A stretch of 64,000 nucleotides of DNA from Cyprinodon diabolis (lineage: Eukaryota; Chordata; Actinopteri; Cyprinodontiformes; Cyprinodontidae): assembly GCA_030533445.1 (NCBI GenBank), contig CM060080.1, forward strand, positions 22,893,377 to 22,957,376. Direction: 5' to 3'. Shown here one piece after another: positions 47,651 through 59,480 of this stretch. The translations under genes were made by a program, and so were the position numbers. Each line of letters opens with the position of its first letter. The first letter of the stretch is position 1. Below the pieces are notes generated by a model, which saw only the letters and a list, made by a program, of their open reading frames with translations, was not told the origin of the DNA and made no database searches.

Positions 47651-48409
47651 ATTTTTATTTATTTTTTAAATGGTTTAATAAACTGGATATGCATTGTTTT
47701 TTCAACTGAGATCTAGTTTTTTTCCTTGTCTTTTGTTCAATTTGCCTAAGAAAGAAAATCTGTCCAGAGATTTTTTCTTTTTTCTTTTTTTGATCCCACT
47801 ATGTTTGAGATTATCAGGCAGATCTTTATATAAGAGAAAGAAGACCTAACCAACCTAAACCAACCTAGCCTTATGTGAAAAAGTAATGGGGACCTTTGTT
47901 AAATCATATTTAATTCAGAAAGATGACAAGCTAGTTACTAGCAACACCCAAATCAGATGAGTATCTGACCAGTGAACCCACAAATCAACTTATTTTTTTC
48001 TAATAAATTCTAAACATGTCAACACAGTAGCCTATGTTAAGTACAATCATTGTAGTGAAAATGATCAGCACACTAAGGATCATGACATGGACAATATATA
48101 ACAAAACCAAGATAAAGGATAAGGTCAGGACTTTCCAGATATTCAGGCCAAATTAAGGTGCAACTTGATTTCACGAAAGCAGTAACAGATAAGTTTCCAC
48201 TGTAATGTATTCTGTGCAGCTAGCCTGCTCCCAACAAGGCTAACAGGCTGGTTTACTCCAACCTGGGTGTCGTATCTGCTCAGTCAGCAGTGAGAGATCA
48301 AAAACCTATAACTTCTTCTTGTTAATATTGGCAGTAGGCAGCAGGTACAGTAGCTAAATTGTGGGGCAGACTATCAAACCAAACCAATTTTTATTCTTGT
48401 AAATCACCC
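47651..48409. other. AT-rich, no gene recognised
   Basis: T-rich run near 47638-47680; otherwise unremarkable up to the solo LTR. Confidence 0.4.
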
Positions 48410-48414
48410 TGTTC

Positions 48415-48818
48415 TGTCAGGGTTCTGCCCTCTGTTTAGGTTTATTTAGTTATTTTCAGGCAGTGTTCTGTTTTTTTGTTATTCTCTGTTGCTCCCTTGT
48501 GATGGTTTCCTTTACCTTTGGCTCCCTTCTACTTACTTCTATCCACACCTGCTCCATATCAGCTCATTAGCCAATTCTTTGTTCGGTTAACCATATATAC
48601 ACCCCCTCTGCAGTTCCTTATTGCTGGTTTCTAGTTGGGTTGTTGCTTCATTGCTTGCGCCCCATGTTTTGTTTCTCCCTGGCGTCTCCTAGTTTTTTGG
48701 TTTCTTATTTTGTTCCTGGATTTTTGCCTCTTTTGCCTTTCATTTAAATCAGCAAAGCTCATATCTGCCTCCTCATCTCTGCATTTAGGTCTTCAACTAG
48801 CTTCCACCAAACCTGACA
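48415..48818 (+). mobile_element. Solo LTR, 404 bp
   Basis: Starts TGTCAGGGTTCTG and ends AAACCTGACA, giving matching TGTCAGG/CCTGACA ends. Flanking pentamers are TGTTC (48410-48414) and CGTTC (48819-48823), a TSD with one difference. A TATA-like 'ccatatataca' lies near 48590. No internal region adjoins it. Unrelated in sequence to the LTR at 8679. Confidence 0.75.
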
Positions 48819-48823
48819 CGTTC

Positions 48824-49411
48824 TCCTTTGAAATCTTACAAAAGCTGTATGTATCAAAGCAATGAATGATGTTATTTCCCTATCTGCATGTTGAAGTATT
48901 TTTCAGCCTTCAGTCCTGTCTGGCAATGTGGCAATAAGAATAATTGTCTTGATGCCAAAAAGAGCCCAACAGATTTTACTTTCACAAGAGGAGCAGTATG
49001 GCTATCACCATAGTGTTCCGCTTGTTTTTTGCATATTAATTGCTTTATTATAATTATGCAGGGATTTTACAGATTATATGGACACTGCAATGTAAGTAGA
49101 ACAGGAAAGGAAAAACAGAAAAAAAGGAAAAAAGATTAAATCAAGAAGAGACAAAACGGAGACAACGACAAAACAAAACATCTTCAGTCTGCTTCATCAC
49201 CTTCAAAGAGATGCAAAAACAACAGCACAACCAAGGGACATGTTACTGGACATACATACAACAAAGTAACACCCAGATACCATAGCTGAAGTATAAGTAG
49301 TATTATTTAATCTGACATGTACTCTGTGTTACCTGAAGAGAAGAGAGACAACACCCTACAGTTGTGCTTGAATGTTTACATGCCCTTCCATTAAAAAGGA
49401 AAAAATTAAAT
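48824..49411. other. No gene recognised
   Basis: A-rich sequence. 'tacagttgtgcttgaatgtt' at about 49357 faintly resembles a Tc1/mariner terminus but lacks any partner. Confidence 0.35.
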
Positions 49412-50170
49412 TCGGTTCAGTTTATTTATATACTGGCAGTTCACAACACAAGTAATCTGTAGGCACTTTACTTAGATCATGCATTCAGATTGGTTAAATG
49501 GTTCTATCATGTAAAAACAGTTGATTGCATCAAGCCATTGACATGCGAAAACATGCGCCTCCTGCACGACCTTGTTTTGATGATTTTTGTTTGAATTTTG
49601 TTGTTGACTTTTCAGCAATACCTTACATTCAGCATGCATGCAGCAACACCGGAGAGGAAAAACTCCCACTTAACAGGAAGAAACCTCAAGCAGACCCAGG
49701 CTCAATATGAGCGGCTTCTGTCAAGGCCGTCTGGGTTTCAAAAAGACAGCAGCAGACATACAAAATGAAGAAAATATACTAAAGGTAAATTAACTAGCTC
49801 CACAGATTACGCTGTCCAGGAAAGCCACAGTCAGGCAGACAAGCTCTGAGCCAGTTTACATGTCAAAGGATGAAAGAAAGTACATAAATTAACTCACAGT
49901 AAAAGAAACAGCACTACACTGAACAACAGGCTAAGCTATAACATATTTAAACAAAGGTGTTGATGGCAGCAGCCTAGCTTATATTTCAATCCAGGATGGA
50001 GAGCCAGTCAAACAGGAACAGACAAGATGACGCTAATATGACAAGAAAAGCAGAGAGAACATAAGATTTTTTGAGGAAATTAATAAATACTGCAGAATTA
50101 CAGAATAGAGATGGAAGGAAGTAGAATAATGAAAAGTGGTCCCTATGTCCTTAGCTCAGGATAACCTTAC
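49412..50170 (-). mobile_element. L2-type LINE, full-length 3' UTR
   Basis: The most complete 3' UTR of the GCGCTATATAAATAAACTG-tailed lineage here: 'cagtttatttatatactggc', 'cagattggttaaatgg', 'cagcatgcatgcagcaacac', 'gagaggaaaaactcccactt', 'aacaggaagaaacctcaagc', 'cagcactacactgaacaaca', 'tcaatccaggatgg', 'aatgaaaagtggtccctatg', 'agctcaggataacc'. The ORF2 end is missing. The frame at 49525-49710 is within this noncoding part. Confidence 0.88.
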
Positions 50171-51039
50171 TGTCATGAAGTTCTCATCCAATCCAAAGAG
50201 TTCTGGATTGAAAGCAGGAATGCACCATTCAGAGACTGAAATGATCAGAAACGCAATAGAAATCTATGAACTATGAAATGTACAAATTTTACAATGTTGG
50301 ATTTTACTCTTAAGTTTTAAATTAGTAGTTGTTGAATTTAGAAAAATGACAAGTAACTCCCTTAATTTAAACATTTTCAGTTAAAATGCATTAAGTCAGT
50401 CCACATTATCTGTGATTAAGCTCATGGTTTGTGAAGAAAACTGCTGACCTGCAATTAGCTTAATTACTTACCCCCACATTTTTACTTCCTGCTCCACTTC
50501 GCTCAGCTCACATACACCCAACGAAGCATTTGCGTAGTCATGTTAATCAATGAGAACCGTTCCATATTCTCTGTGATTCCTCCGAACATCACCCTCCCAT
50601 TATGTGTTCTGATTCTTTTACCGTTGGAATAAAAAGCTTCACAATTGCAATCATATGAAACAGGAAAAAGACCAATAAGAACATTTGGTTTGTAAAGGTA
50701 AAATAGGGTAATGATGTAGCAAAAAAATCAAAACAATATTTTCAAATATTCCCAAAAAACTACTTGAACATACAAGGAAGCTGATTTTCTGTCTTGATAA
50801 GCAAAAATGTTTTACTCTGAAAGGCCTGTAACAATTTTATCAAATTCAGTCATAAAAACTTCAGTGAGCGTATTTCACGACTTCAGGAGCAACTTCTAAG
50901 CACAGACATGGACGTAGAGATGCTGATTTTGGAAGTCAAGAACACAACAATTTTGTATGATTCTAGGCATTACTATTACAAATACACAAAATTAATTCAT
51001 TACTTCATATTGTGCTCCTAGGTATTGACAAATACCTTT
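50171..51039. other. AT-rich, no gene recognised
   Basis: No repeat signature or supported ORF. Confidence 0.4.
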
Positions 51040-51850
51040 TTATAAACAGGTGTTAAATTCTTTCACTAAAGGAGCTGCTCAGCCCTCTACAGCCTGGTGC
51101 AAAGGTTCGAAGGGGTTGTCAATTATGGATGTAAGCTTGGTCAGCACCCTCCTCTAAACCTCTTCCTCCACTGAGTCCAGTGTGCAGCCTAGGAGTGAAA
51201 CAGCCTTCAGACTAGCTTGTTCAGTCTCTTTCTGAACTGCTCTGCACTTCCAGGGGCCCAGCTTACAACAGTGTAGAGGCGGGCTAATCCCACCACATAG
51301 TCATAGAAGGTTTTAAGCAGGGGCCTGCTTACTTCAAAGGACCTCAGCCTCCTCAAGAGGTGGAGGCAGCTCTGGCCCTTCTTATACAGAGTGTCGTTGG
51401 TATGAGTCCAATTCAGATTGTTATTAACATGAACATGTATTTGAAACTCTCTACAGTTTCTCTGCCCTGCCCCTGGATTTTCACGGCAAAGTGAGGTGGG
51501 GGTTTTCTCCTGAAGTCGATCATCATCTCTTTGTTCTCACTGGTGTTAAGACAGAGGTGGTTCTTCTCACACCAGTCAACAAAATTCTTGATGAACGGTC
51601 GACATTCCAGCTCATTCCCCTCAGAATCATCCTACAATGGCTGAGTCATCTGAGAACTTATGAAGTGGCAGCTTTCGGTTTTGTAAGTGAAGTCAGTGGT
51701 GTAACGGGTGAAGAGGAACGGAGACAGAACAGGGGGCCCCGGTACTAAACACTGCCGCCTCTGACTGACAGCCATGCAGTCGCACGAACTGAGGGCGTTC
51801 TGTGAGGTTGTTGATGGTCCAGGCAGCAATATGTCTGACAACAAGTGAAA
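51040..51850 (-). mobile_element. Rex1/CR1-group LINE, RT C-terminal fragment
   Basis: Minus-strand translation gives, in shifting frames, HKFSDDSAIVG (catalytic motif C with S-D-D), LNTSENKEMMIDFRRK, DTLYKKGQSCLHLLRRLRSF, EVSRPLLKTFYDYVV and AEQFRKRLNKLV, the order of Rex1-type reverse transcriptases. Several stops and frameshifts make it a pseudogene. The extreme 3' end seen at 4867 is absent. It abuts an L2 RT fragment of the same strand at about 51850. Confidence 0.82.
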
Positions 51851-51854
51851 GGCT

Positions 51855-52740
51855 AATCAGCTTCTTTTTCACAAAGAGAATAACTTATGTTTTGTCTGCA
51901 TTCAAAAGCAGGAAGGCTTTTATAAACTAAGGTTTATATGTCACCAGGTTCTTAATTTCTTCAAGTGGGTTCAAGTAGGTTAGTTTCATCCGGATTCATA
52001 AATAAAAATATCTGAATATCACCAGCATGACAAAATAATCTCATGCTATCCAAAGATTCTACTAATTGGGAGCATAAATATGGTAAAGAGAACTGACCCC
52101 AGCACCAATCCCTGTGGTACTCCAAAAGTAACCCTTGAGCTTAAGCATATTTTATTATCAACATGAACAAACTGAAAGCAGACCACTATGATTTAAACCA
52201 GTCTAGTGCAGCACCATTAATCCCTACAGAATGTACAAGTCCTTCTAAATTATTATTTTGATCAACTACTGTAAATGTAGCACTGAGATCTAACAGGACA
52301 AGTGTAGATACAACTCCATTATCTGAGGCCATTAGGAAGTCATTAGTGACTTTCGCCAGAGCTGTTTCAGTGCCATAATGAGCTCTAAAGCCAGACTGAA
52401 ACTCTTCAAAATGTTCATAAGTGTGTAAGTAGTCACACATTTGTTTGGGAACTATTTTCTCAAAAAAAGGAAGATTAGACATAGGTCAATAATTGATGGG
52501 ATGGATGCTGTCTCTCCAAATCAGATCAGGTTTTCCCCCAAAAGATTGGCAATTATGAATGTAGCCCACATATTTTTGAGAACACCCCTTTGACAAACAG
52601 CGGTTGAATGTTAAACAGGTCATCACTGGTTAGATCAAGGAGGGGACTAGAGGAAAATTACTAAGTCGAATATTGTTTACAACACTGATTTTAGTGGCTT
52701 TCAATCGGCGTAACCAGGTGACACCCTCTACTGCAGATTT
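51855..52740 (-). mobile_element. L2-type LINE, central RT domain
   Basis: A minus frame at 52186-52482 encodes QMCDYLHTYEHFEEFQSGFR, then ETALAKVTNDFLMASD and VVSTLVLLDLSATFTVVDQ, i.e. motif A of the reverse transcriptase (family members have an aspartate where this copy reads T-V, following SAAF). Downstream in broken frames come LGVPQGLVLGSVLF (motif B) and a corrupted motif C, then FMNPDETN. Only the centre of ORF2 is present. It aligns to 45535-46090. Confidence 0.85.
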
Positions 52741-53531
52741 ACAAGTTAACTTGTAAATCTGCATCAGACTTCTGTTGCAAATTTCAAAGCATGACATTGA
52801 ATATTCAAGAAATAAATATCATGTTTAAGTCCATTTTTATATTCACCACTGGGTAAGTTATTTGACTACTTTTATTCTAATACTGTTCTTGGTTCACTTA
52901 TGATAGAAAACACGTCGAGGGATTAGACGTAAAGAAAAACAGCAAGCAACACAACGTATTCTGAATAGATGAAAAAATAAAGGATGCAAAACTCTGTAGA
53001 CACTTTAAAAAAAGATGCATCCAACAGAGACTTGTGATTGTTCTGCTGTCTTTGGTGTGCTGTGTGCTTTTCATTTATCTCTTTTTTTTCAGCCTTCATG
53101 GCATTAAACTAAAGCTGGATTCTTTTGTTCTTCTTCAAGCTAAAGGAAGTAAACAAAGAGAAGCACTGCTGTGACTGCTGGTGGGTGGGGATGAGAGCTG
53201 GCTCCAGACTGCATCAGTTACTATGAAGTCTTCTTTCTAGTTTCCATCAAGAACAACAACAGCAGCTTGGCAGCTTTCCACCACTTGGGTCGGTGCATGC
53301 CTGTGTGCCCTTCAAATTCCCTCAACAGATGAGAAAGTAGCTTCAACTGTCCTCTAACCTGCAGAGAAGGACAGTGGGGGTATCTCCTCCTGAATTATTA
53401 GAGGATTAGCAGGACCTTTGGCAACCAAGGTGATAAAAGATATCATCCTTACCATCTTTTACGCTTATTGTTATGGTGTTAGACTAAACCCCTAACAGGA
53501 GGTTTTTTCAGCTAAACCCATTCTGAAAGTA
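52741..53531. other. No gene recognised; mixed composition
   Basis: 53100-53460 is less AT-rich and has no repeat signature; possible conserved noncoding DNA, untested. Confidence 0.35.
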
Positions 53532-53820
53532 CACTACAAAAATGATCTAAAAATAAGTTAAAATGTATTTACCCTTAATTTGAGAATGTAAATAACATGA
53601 TCTGCCAATAGAATTGAGTATTTTTACCATTAAAGTAAGATCATTAGATATTATACACTTAAAAAATGGGACTTTTTTTATTTTTTTCTTATTTCAAATA
53701 TAAATTGTCTTATTCCATTGGCAAAGTGTCTCTGTCTCACTTACCTGCTTAATTCAAGAAAAATGTTCTTATTTTAAGAGAAATTCACTTACTAATATTA
53801 AAATTATTTACAGCTTAAGA
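53532..53820. repeat. Non-autonomous DNA-element-like repeat
   Basis: Starts 'cactacaaaaatgatctaaa'. 'tcttacc/cttatttt' and 'ctgccaatagaat' near the left are mirrored by 'ttattccattggcaaa' and 'cttatttt' near the right, giving a loose inverted-repeat layout. No TSD match, so decayed. Confidence 0.45.
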
Positions 53821-54092
53821 ACATGCACACAAAATTTTCCCTGTAATAAAACATGAAGTTACCAGTATCTTGCTGTGGGGGTTACTTTCCTCAGCAGGTG
53901 TAACCGGTCTCAGGCACGGTGGTTATAATATTTCACTGGGATTTGGTGATAGACCAGAACAAACTTGTTTGTAATCAGGAGGTTGAAATAAAAGGGGCAT
54001 GACTTAGTGTTAGTAAGCAATTTAAGTATGTTCGTTTCTGAAAAGTAGTGATGTTATGAGATGAGCCGAGGCTTTGAGCGCCGCGATCACAT

Positions 54093-54127
54093 CGATTACA
54101 TCATAGCGCGGCGCTATGATGTAATCG
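54093..54127. other. Perfect 17-bp inverted repeat with 1-nt centre
   Basis: Arm CGATTACATCATAGCGC (54093-54109), one G, then the exact reverse complement (54111-54127). The centre is GC- and CpG-rich in an AT-rich area. An 11-bp hairpin TAGATTGGTTG/CAACCAATCTA follows at 54241-54268. Confidence 0.95.
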
Positions 54128-54379
54128 GCCTACGAATCTGGCCTTCAGAGGAAGCATCCCATAAATCAAACACACCCAAGATGTGTAAGTTTGTAGGAGA
54201 GTTGCTTTCAGTTGGATAGAGTTTGGATATATTCAAAGAGTAGATTGGTTGGAAAAACAACCAATCTAGTTGGTTAAAACGATTTTGATTAGATTAAACA
54301 ATGCAATGATCAAAATCTGAGCAAGCCACTGGTTACAGTTGTAACATTAGTTTGAAGTAGTAGCCTTCTAATGAGCCAT

Positions 54380-54452
54380 TACCATTGCTAGCTGTGTCAG
54401 CTGTAAGACATGGACTTTCAATCTTGAGGTGGTTGGTTCAAGACCCACCTTT
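54380..54452 (+). repeat. tRNA-derived (SINE-like) relic, possible
   Basis: A GGTTCAAGACC at 54435-54445 resembles the pol III B box (GGTTCGANTCC). 'gtgtcagctgtaagaca' about 40 nt upstream resembles the A-box/D-arm of tRNAs. Stems do not fold into a cloverleaf that I can defend, so it is not called a tRNA gene. Confidence 0.25.
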
Positions 54453-55149
54453 AACTCTTGAAAGTTGCGATAATACTTAACAAGTATTTTGACCTAATTT
54501 GTAATGGTTTGCCCTAGTACAAATATAGATTGGTTAAAACACTGCCAAATTAGAGTGGTTGGTTTAGCCAAAAGATCAGTTGAACACATAACTTGCAACC
54601 CAATTAAAACCAAAAAATTTGGAAAAACTATAATGTTTGAATAAAAATGACTAACAACTTTCATTTAGCTCATCATTGCCCACTTTGCACTTTAACTGTT
54701 TGCTTGAGTTTATTTCTTTAAAGTGGCAGAAACAGTGTACCTTAAGTGATTGTTCTCTTCTAAGACATTTTACACAAAAAAAAGTTAAAAGATTTTATTA
54801 TACACGCCAATCATTAACAATTTAGTTGCCCTTCTTCTCCTTGCCTTTGCTGGATTTTTTGGAGTTTGCCAGCTTCCATACAGTCTACTAATCTCTAAGT
54901 TCTTTTTTTTATTTTGTAAGTAATTCACAAGGACCATCATGCCGCTCCAATTTGGTTTTCTGCTCACTGGTCCACAAACACACAACCACAGCATGACAGC
55001 TTCTACTTTATTATTGTATTTACCTGAAAGCAACATTTTTGGGAACAGTTTATTCTTGAACAAAAGTCAAATGAACTAAAATCAAGGTCAAAACTTAACA
55101 ACAGTGGAAACTGGAAAGTGAAAACAAAACCCTAATCAGTGTATATAAA
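54453..55149. other. No gene recognised
   Basis: The 92-residue minus frame at 54785-55063 is lysine/leucine-rich with no domain. Confidence 0.4.
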
Positions 55150-56280
55150 TGTTTTTTGCTTAAGCAAGGGTGTGTGTGATCTGAGTGTGAAAGAGCTTCA
55201 CATTTCCAATATTGGTGTTCCTCTCTGGTGCTGAGTTCAAATTCAGCGGCTGCTTCCGCAGAAGGCCAGATTCGTCAAACGATTACCTCATAATCGAGGC
55301 CTGTTCAGATTGGAAGACTTCGGCCGACAAATGCAACCCTCTTTTTGCCCATTTTGAAGGACAGGTCCAGTGTATCCTACATAGCCTTGGATATCCCATG
55401 ATTCATTGCCACTCCAAGTAAGCCAACTGCTCCGTGCTCAGGGAAATGGCACCGAAGAGCTGTGAATATTGTTGAATAATATTGAATAAGTGCAGTTTAA
55501 TATGATGAAGTATGTGAGACGTTCCTTCTGAATTAATGAAAATGGTTCTTTTAAAAGGTTATTACATCAGATATCTGGCAGATAATGTCTGGTTCATTGA
55601 AAGATTTTATCTGTCCATGTGCAAATGGTTTTGGCTGACATTTAAGCACAGATTCCAGTATGGGACTATAAATCTGATATTCGTGATGACAGTACTGATG
55701 CTGAAGTTCCTCTACAATGTTATTAGCACCCAGAACAGTCGTATGAAGTTCGGCATACATTCTTTGCCTGCTTTGTGTCTCAACTGTCAAAGTTCCGAAG
55801 CGGCAGAGCTACCGGCCATTGGAAGCCGGAGAAACCTGGACCTGTTTAAATCCATACCCAAAACTCTTCCGGCCTCCTTATTTTCACAGACCTCAAAGGA
55901 CCTGGTCTACTTGGACCGCATCCTCTGAAATTGAACGCACTCTGCCAGAATTATAACACATTCCGGAAGACCTGCTTCTCTATTAATTAGAATCAGAGCT
56001 TTTTTAGACATTTAATTTATGCAACACCTACATTTCAAACGTCATGGTATCACCAAAGGCCTTGTTGCTTTTAAAACTGGTACGCTTGGGGTGCTGTTGA
56101 TATTTAGTGTTTTATTATGGTTTCCAATTGTTTCCAACAATTTTGGGGACCGAGCTAATTGTTTAGGATTTCCTCTCTGCCTGCAGGGCCTTTCTGTAAA
56201 AGGGTCAAATGACTGTATTTGAATGGTTAAAAGCAATTAGACTTTCTGTAGTGCTGGTGGCTTGAGTGATCATGTAATGT
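55150..56280. promoter_or_regulatory. Candidate conserved cis-regulatory block
   Basis: Over 1.1 kb of compositionally complex sequence with no repeat signature, unlike the surrounding repeat-dense DNA. The right part (56150-56280) contains 'aagggtcaaatgactgtatt' and 'agcaattagac', motif-dense like vertebrate enhancers. It also carries the longest non-repeat plus frame (55536-55928, 130 codons), which starts with a hydrophobic, W/F-rich segment but shows no known domain and no flanking gene structure. I favour noncoding. Confidence 0.25.
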
Positions 56281-58416
56281 TAACTCTTTTGCAGGAGAAG
56301 TGCTTCTCCTAAATTTTGTTATAGACAAATTTCTGGTGTTATATTTTAGCAAGGCATTTTAGAGTAAAAAAATCAAAATCATCATAATTGCAAAGAATAA
56401 AAATTCTGTGTTATAAATTAACAGTCTAATTCCAATGAGACTATTTGTCTTCCATACTTTTCCAGCAACATGCACATAAGCAAAGAGGCTTGACTCAAAA
56501 TATAATCTTAAGTAGAAAATTAATTAAAAGCAACGTCCTAATGCCTTTGCGTACTGTTGGTGGCTTGTCTTTCTGAATGTAAGTAATTGGTAGTGAGACT
56601 GCGGTCCTGTTTACTCTGCAAATCCCTTGGTTAAAATTCTCTCACAGGGAATTATTGTGTATGTTTACTCTCAAAGTACTTTAAGTGCTCCTCTGTGGAG
56701 GCTGAGTACGCTAATTAAATCTTCCTTGTCTCAGTTTCACACCTTTTATTTGTGTGTCATGCATTTAAGATTATAGGCTTTAGAGCAAATCTGTCTATTT
56801 TTACATCAAAGAAAACACCACATTCTTAAACATCACTCCGATACTCAGTTTTCCTCTTTCCCTCTCGCTTTTCTTTTGCCGGCCTCTAATTTCAAAAGGG
56901 ATCATTTAACGATGGGGAACGCCTGCCTCCCTCTTGTGTCTCTCGTCATTGCCAAAGTCAAACACATCAATCGCACATTTGTTTTCCATTTTGCATAGAC
57001 TTTTTTATGAAAGATGAAAATATAGTTTTGGCAGTGTTTCTATGCTCTGCCCTTTTCAAGCAAATCTTATTCAGCTTGTAAAATTCCACTCCCCTATGCT
57101 CAATACGTCTGTGGTGTGGCTTAAAAAGATGGAAATGGAAGTGAGGCTGAAGGTGTGTTGGAGCAATCTAAACTTTGCATGTGGGTAACAGAGACCTCCT
57201 GTGTGTGAAACCCCATCACATCCACGCTGATAGCTCGGTGAACGCTTTCTAAGATGCTTACACTGTAAAGTTCCAGTGGGCCCTCTCTGCAACGGTGATA
57301 AAACTTCATTTGCATGAGAGAGAAAAAATGTGAAGCATCTCACCACACTAGGAAACTGCTGCAAATTGCCTGGTTATGGCCTTTTGGGCAACATTTTGAG
57401 ACATTCTGCATAAAGATGAATAAATGTTTTGGAGCCTTCTGGATTACAGCTTTTCCCTTATGTATTCATGTTAAAACACCTTCTTTGTGAGTAAAGCGGA
57501 ACCAAAGAAGTCAAATCCCTTGTTGTTGTGCTCAATTTTATGAAGCTGATGGGGATTCTGACTTCTTCTGTTGACACTTAGATGGGTGGAGAAATTAGTT
57601 TTCCACCAGCAGAAAAAAATCTCCTCCATGTCATAAAACTGAATCGGTTTCAGTGAGTATTTCACTCTCTGATAACCAGTTTGAAGAGTTTTAGTCAGAT
57701 CTCGAAGCTCATTGCTCTCAGCTCTCTGCAGGGTTAGTAGTTATACAACTCAGAACTCCATATGCCCTTTAGATGAACACAATCACAGTGAGTAAAGAGC
57801 TTCATCTAATGGGTTTCCAAAGCTGCATCTAGGCCTAACATCACTACATGCAATTCAGGTTGGAGACAGTGGTGTAAAGCATTCCACTACATAACTCCAG
57901 AGCAGGTGAGATGTGTTTTCTGGGGGTGACGAAGCATGCAGCTCTGTCTTTTAATGGAGGCGGCTGGGTTTGGGTATTGCCAGGTGAATGAGAAATGTCT
58001 ATTTTTGTTGTTTTTCTGTGTTTATTCACAAGCAAAGGCTATTGGTTTAAAGTGAGATAAGGTTATTTGACAGAGTAGAAATGAGGGTGATGGGATGAAG
58101 AAGAAGAAAATGGATGAGGCTAGAAAGGATTGAGGGAACGGATCTAATTATTCCATATCTTCCAAAGAAAAAAACACTAGTTCCTTGGAATGGGGGTTTA
58201 TTGGTAAGTTTTCATAGATAAAAAGAGAATCTCACTTTAAGTTATTAGACTGGTTGTCCTAGAAAGCAGCTTCTACATTTGCTGTGATTGAAAAACGTTT
58301 CATGGAATTCCTTCCTGCTTTGGTCCAGGAAAATAAATCCGTTCTAATAGTTAGTGTTGTGTACTTATTTTGCTCCCTGATGGGTTTAGCTCTCCGCACT
58401 GTTTGCTCTATATTTG
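56281..58416. other. No gene recognised; parts possibly single-copy
   Basis: No transposon signature. 56640-57000 and 57080-57370 are of mixed composition, similar to 55150-56280. Minus frames at 57071-57364 overlap with no domain. Confidence 0.35.
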
Positions 58417-58715
58417 GGCTGAAACAGTTGATCTGATGAATCATGATTAATTAATTAATTAATAAGTTATTTACTAATTTAATAATCAACAATAAACAGC
58501 AGTATACAGGCCCTAACTAGGCTGGAAAAGCAAACCAGTTACAGCAGCAGTTATGCTCCATCTAGAAACCCTTAAGTGGTTTTGCTTTAGCGTCCCTTGG
58601 TTTAAATTCTGTATAAAATCTTCTGCAAGGTGCCTTTTGCTATTTGATTATTAATAAATTACTCAAAAGATAAATGACAGTTTAATCAATTAGCAAAAAT
58701 AGTTGCACTCCTTCT
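58417..58715. mobile_element. Degenerate hAT MITE, relative of 22345-22705
   Basis: 'gggctgaaacagttgat', 'gaatcatgattaatt' at the left and 'aatcaattagcaaaaatagt', 'tgcactcc' at the right parallel the termini of the complete MITE ('gggctgaaacaattaat', 'agattaatcgatttgcaag', 'ttgcagcccta'). TSD not preserved. An older copy. Confidence 0.65.
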
Positions 58716-59229
58716 AGAGAGAACAGCACTTTCCCCGAGTTGCATATCTAACGTCTGAATAAGTCATTGAGCTTTGTATATTCAAACTCTGTTCTAAGAG
58801 TTTGAGAAAAATGAATTTTTCTATTTCTGATCAAATTCATGGCAACAAATAAATCGAGTCTTCAAGTACATATGTTCAAGGTAAAATAAATTCTTAATGA
58901 ATTGATGAGAGAGTTGCAGCAACCAAAGACTGGCTTTGTTTCTCTGATATTTGACTGTTGGACTTCAAAAATTAGGAACCAGTGAAACTTTTAATGAGTT
59001 CCTGTCCGACAGCCAGAAAAAATCATTTTATTGCTGATCCTTGATTGCTTCCTTCCCAGAGAGGACAACAATAAAATCTGCATCAGCTCTTACCACCTGC
59101 AGTTTCCATGCATCTGACTGCACTAAACAGGGAGCCTGAGCAGCAATCCAAACACTTGGCCTCCAGTCACCCCTGAACACCATCTGCATTTAAATGGAAA
59201 CCTCCCTTTTTTTTTCTTTAACTGAATTT
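58716..59229. other. No gene or repeat recognised
   Basis: Mixed composition, becoming less AT-rich after 59050. No ORF of note. Confidence 0.4.
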
Positions 59230-59480
59230 AGCTGTTGTGGCTCAGGATGTTTAATTCAGTGGATTTGCATCTTGGATAGTTGGTAGGGACTCGGGGTAAA
59301 CATGTTGCAGCGACACAGTGATTTATTTGCATCAGCCACTGCCTCCCACTGGGTATTACCTCGCAAAGGTTTGTGACCAGCATGCCAAGGCTATCCGGAC
59401 TAGATGGAAAAGCTGGCCGGTGTCTGCATGGCTAAATTTGGACAATTAATTCCTGCTCTTTCAAACCATGACAATTTAGA
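59230..59480. promoter_or_regulatory. Candidate conserved noncoding block
   Basis: Balanced composition, no repeat signature. 'gatttatttgcatcagcc' includes an octamer-like ATTTGCAT at about 59326, and 'gacaattaattcctg' contains a homeodomain-type TTAATT. No ORF. Conservation untested. Confidence 0.2.

Noticed and set aside
49357..49395. Possible Tc1/mariner terminus before the L2 at 49412
   Set aside because: Only about 20 nt of vague similarity, no partner terminus and no transposase sequence.
51104..51120. 'ggttcgaaggggttg', considered as a tRNA T-arm
   Set aside because: It lies inside the antisense Rex1 fragment and has no cloverleaf around it.
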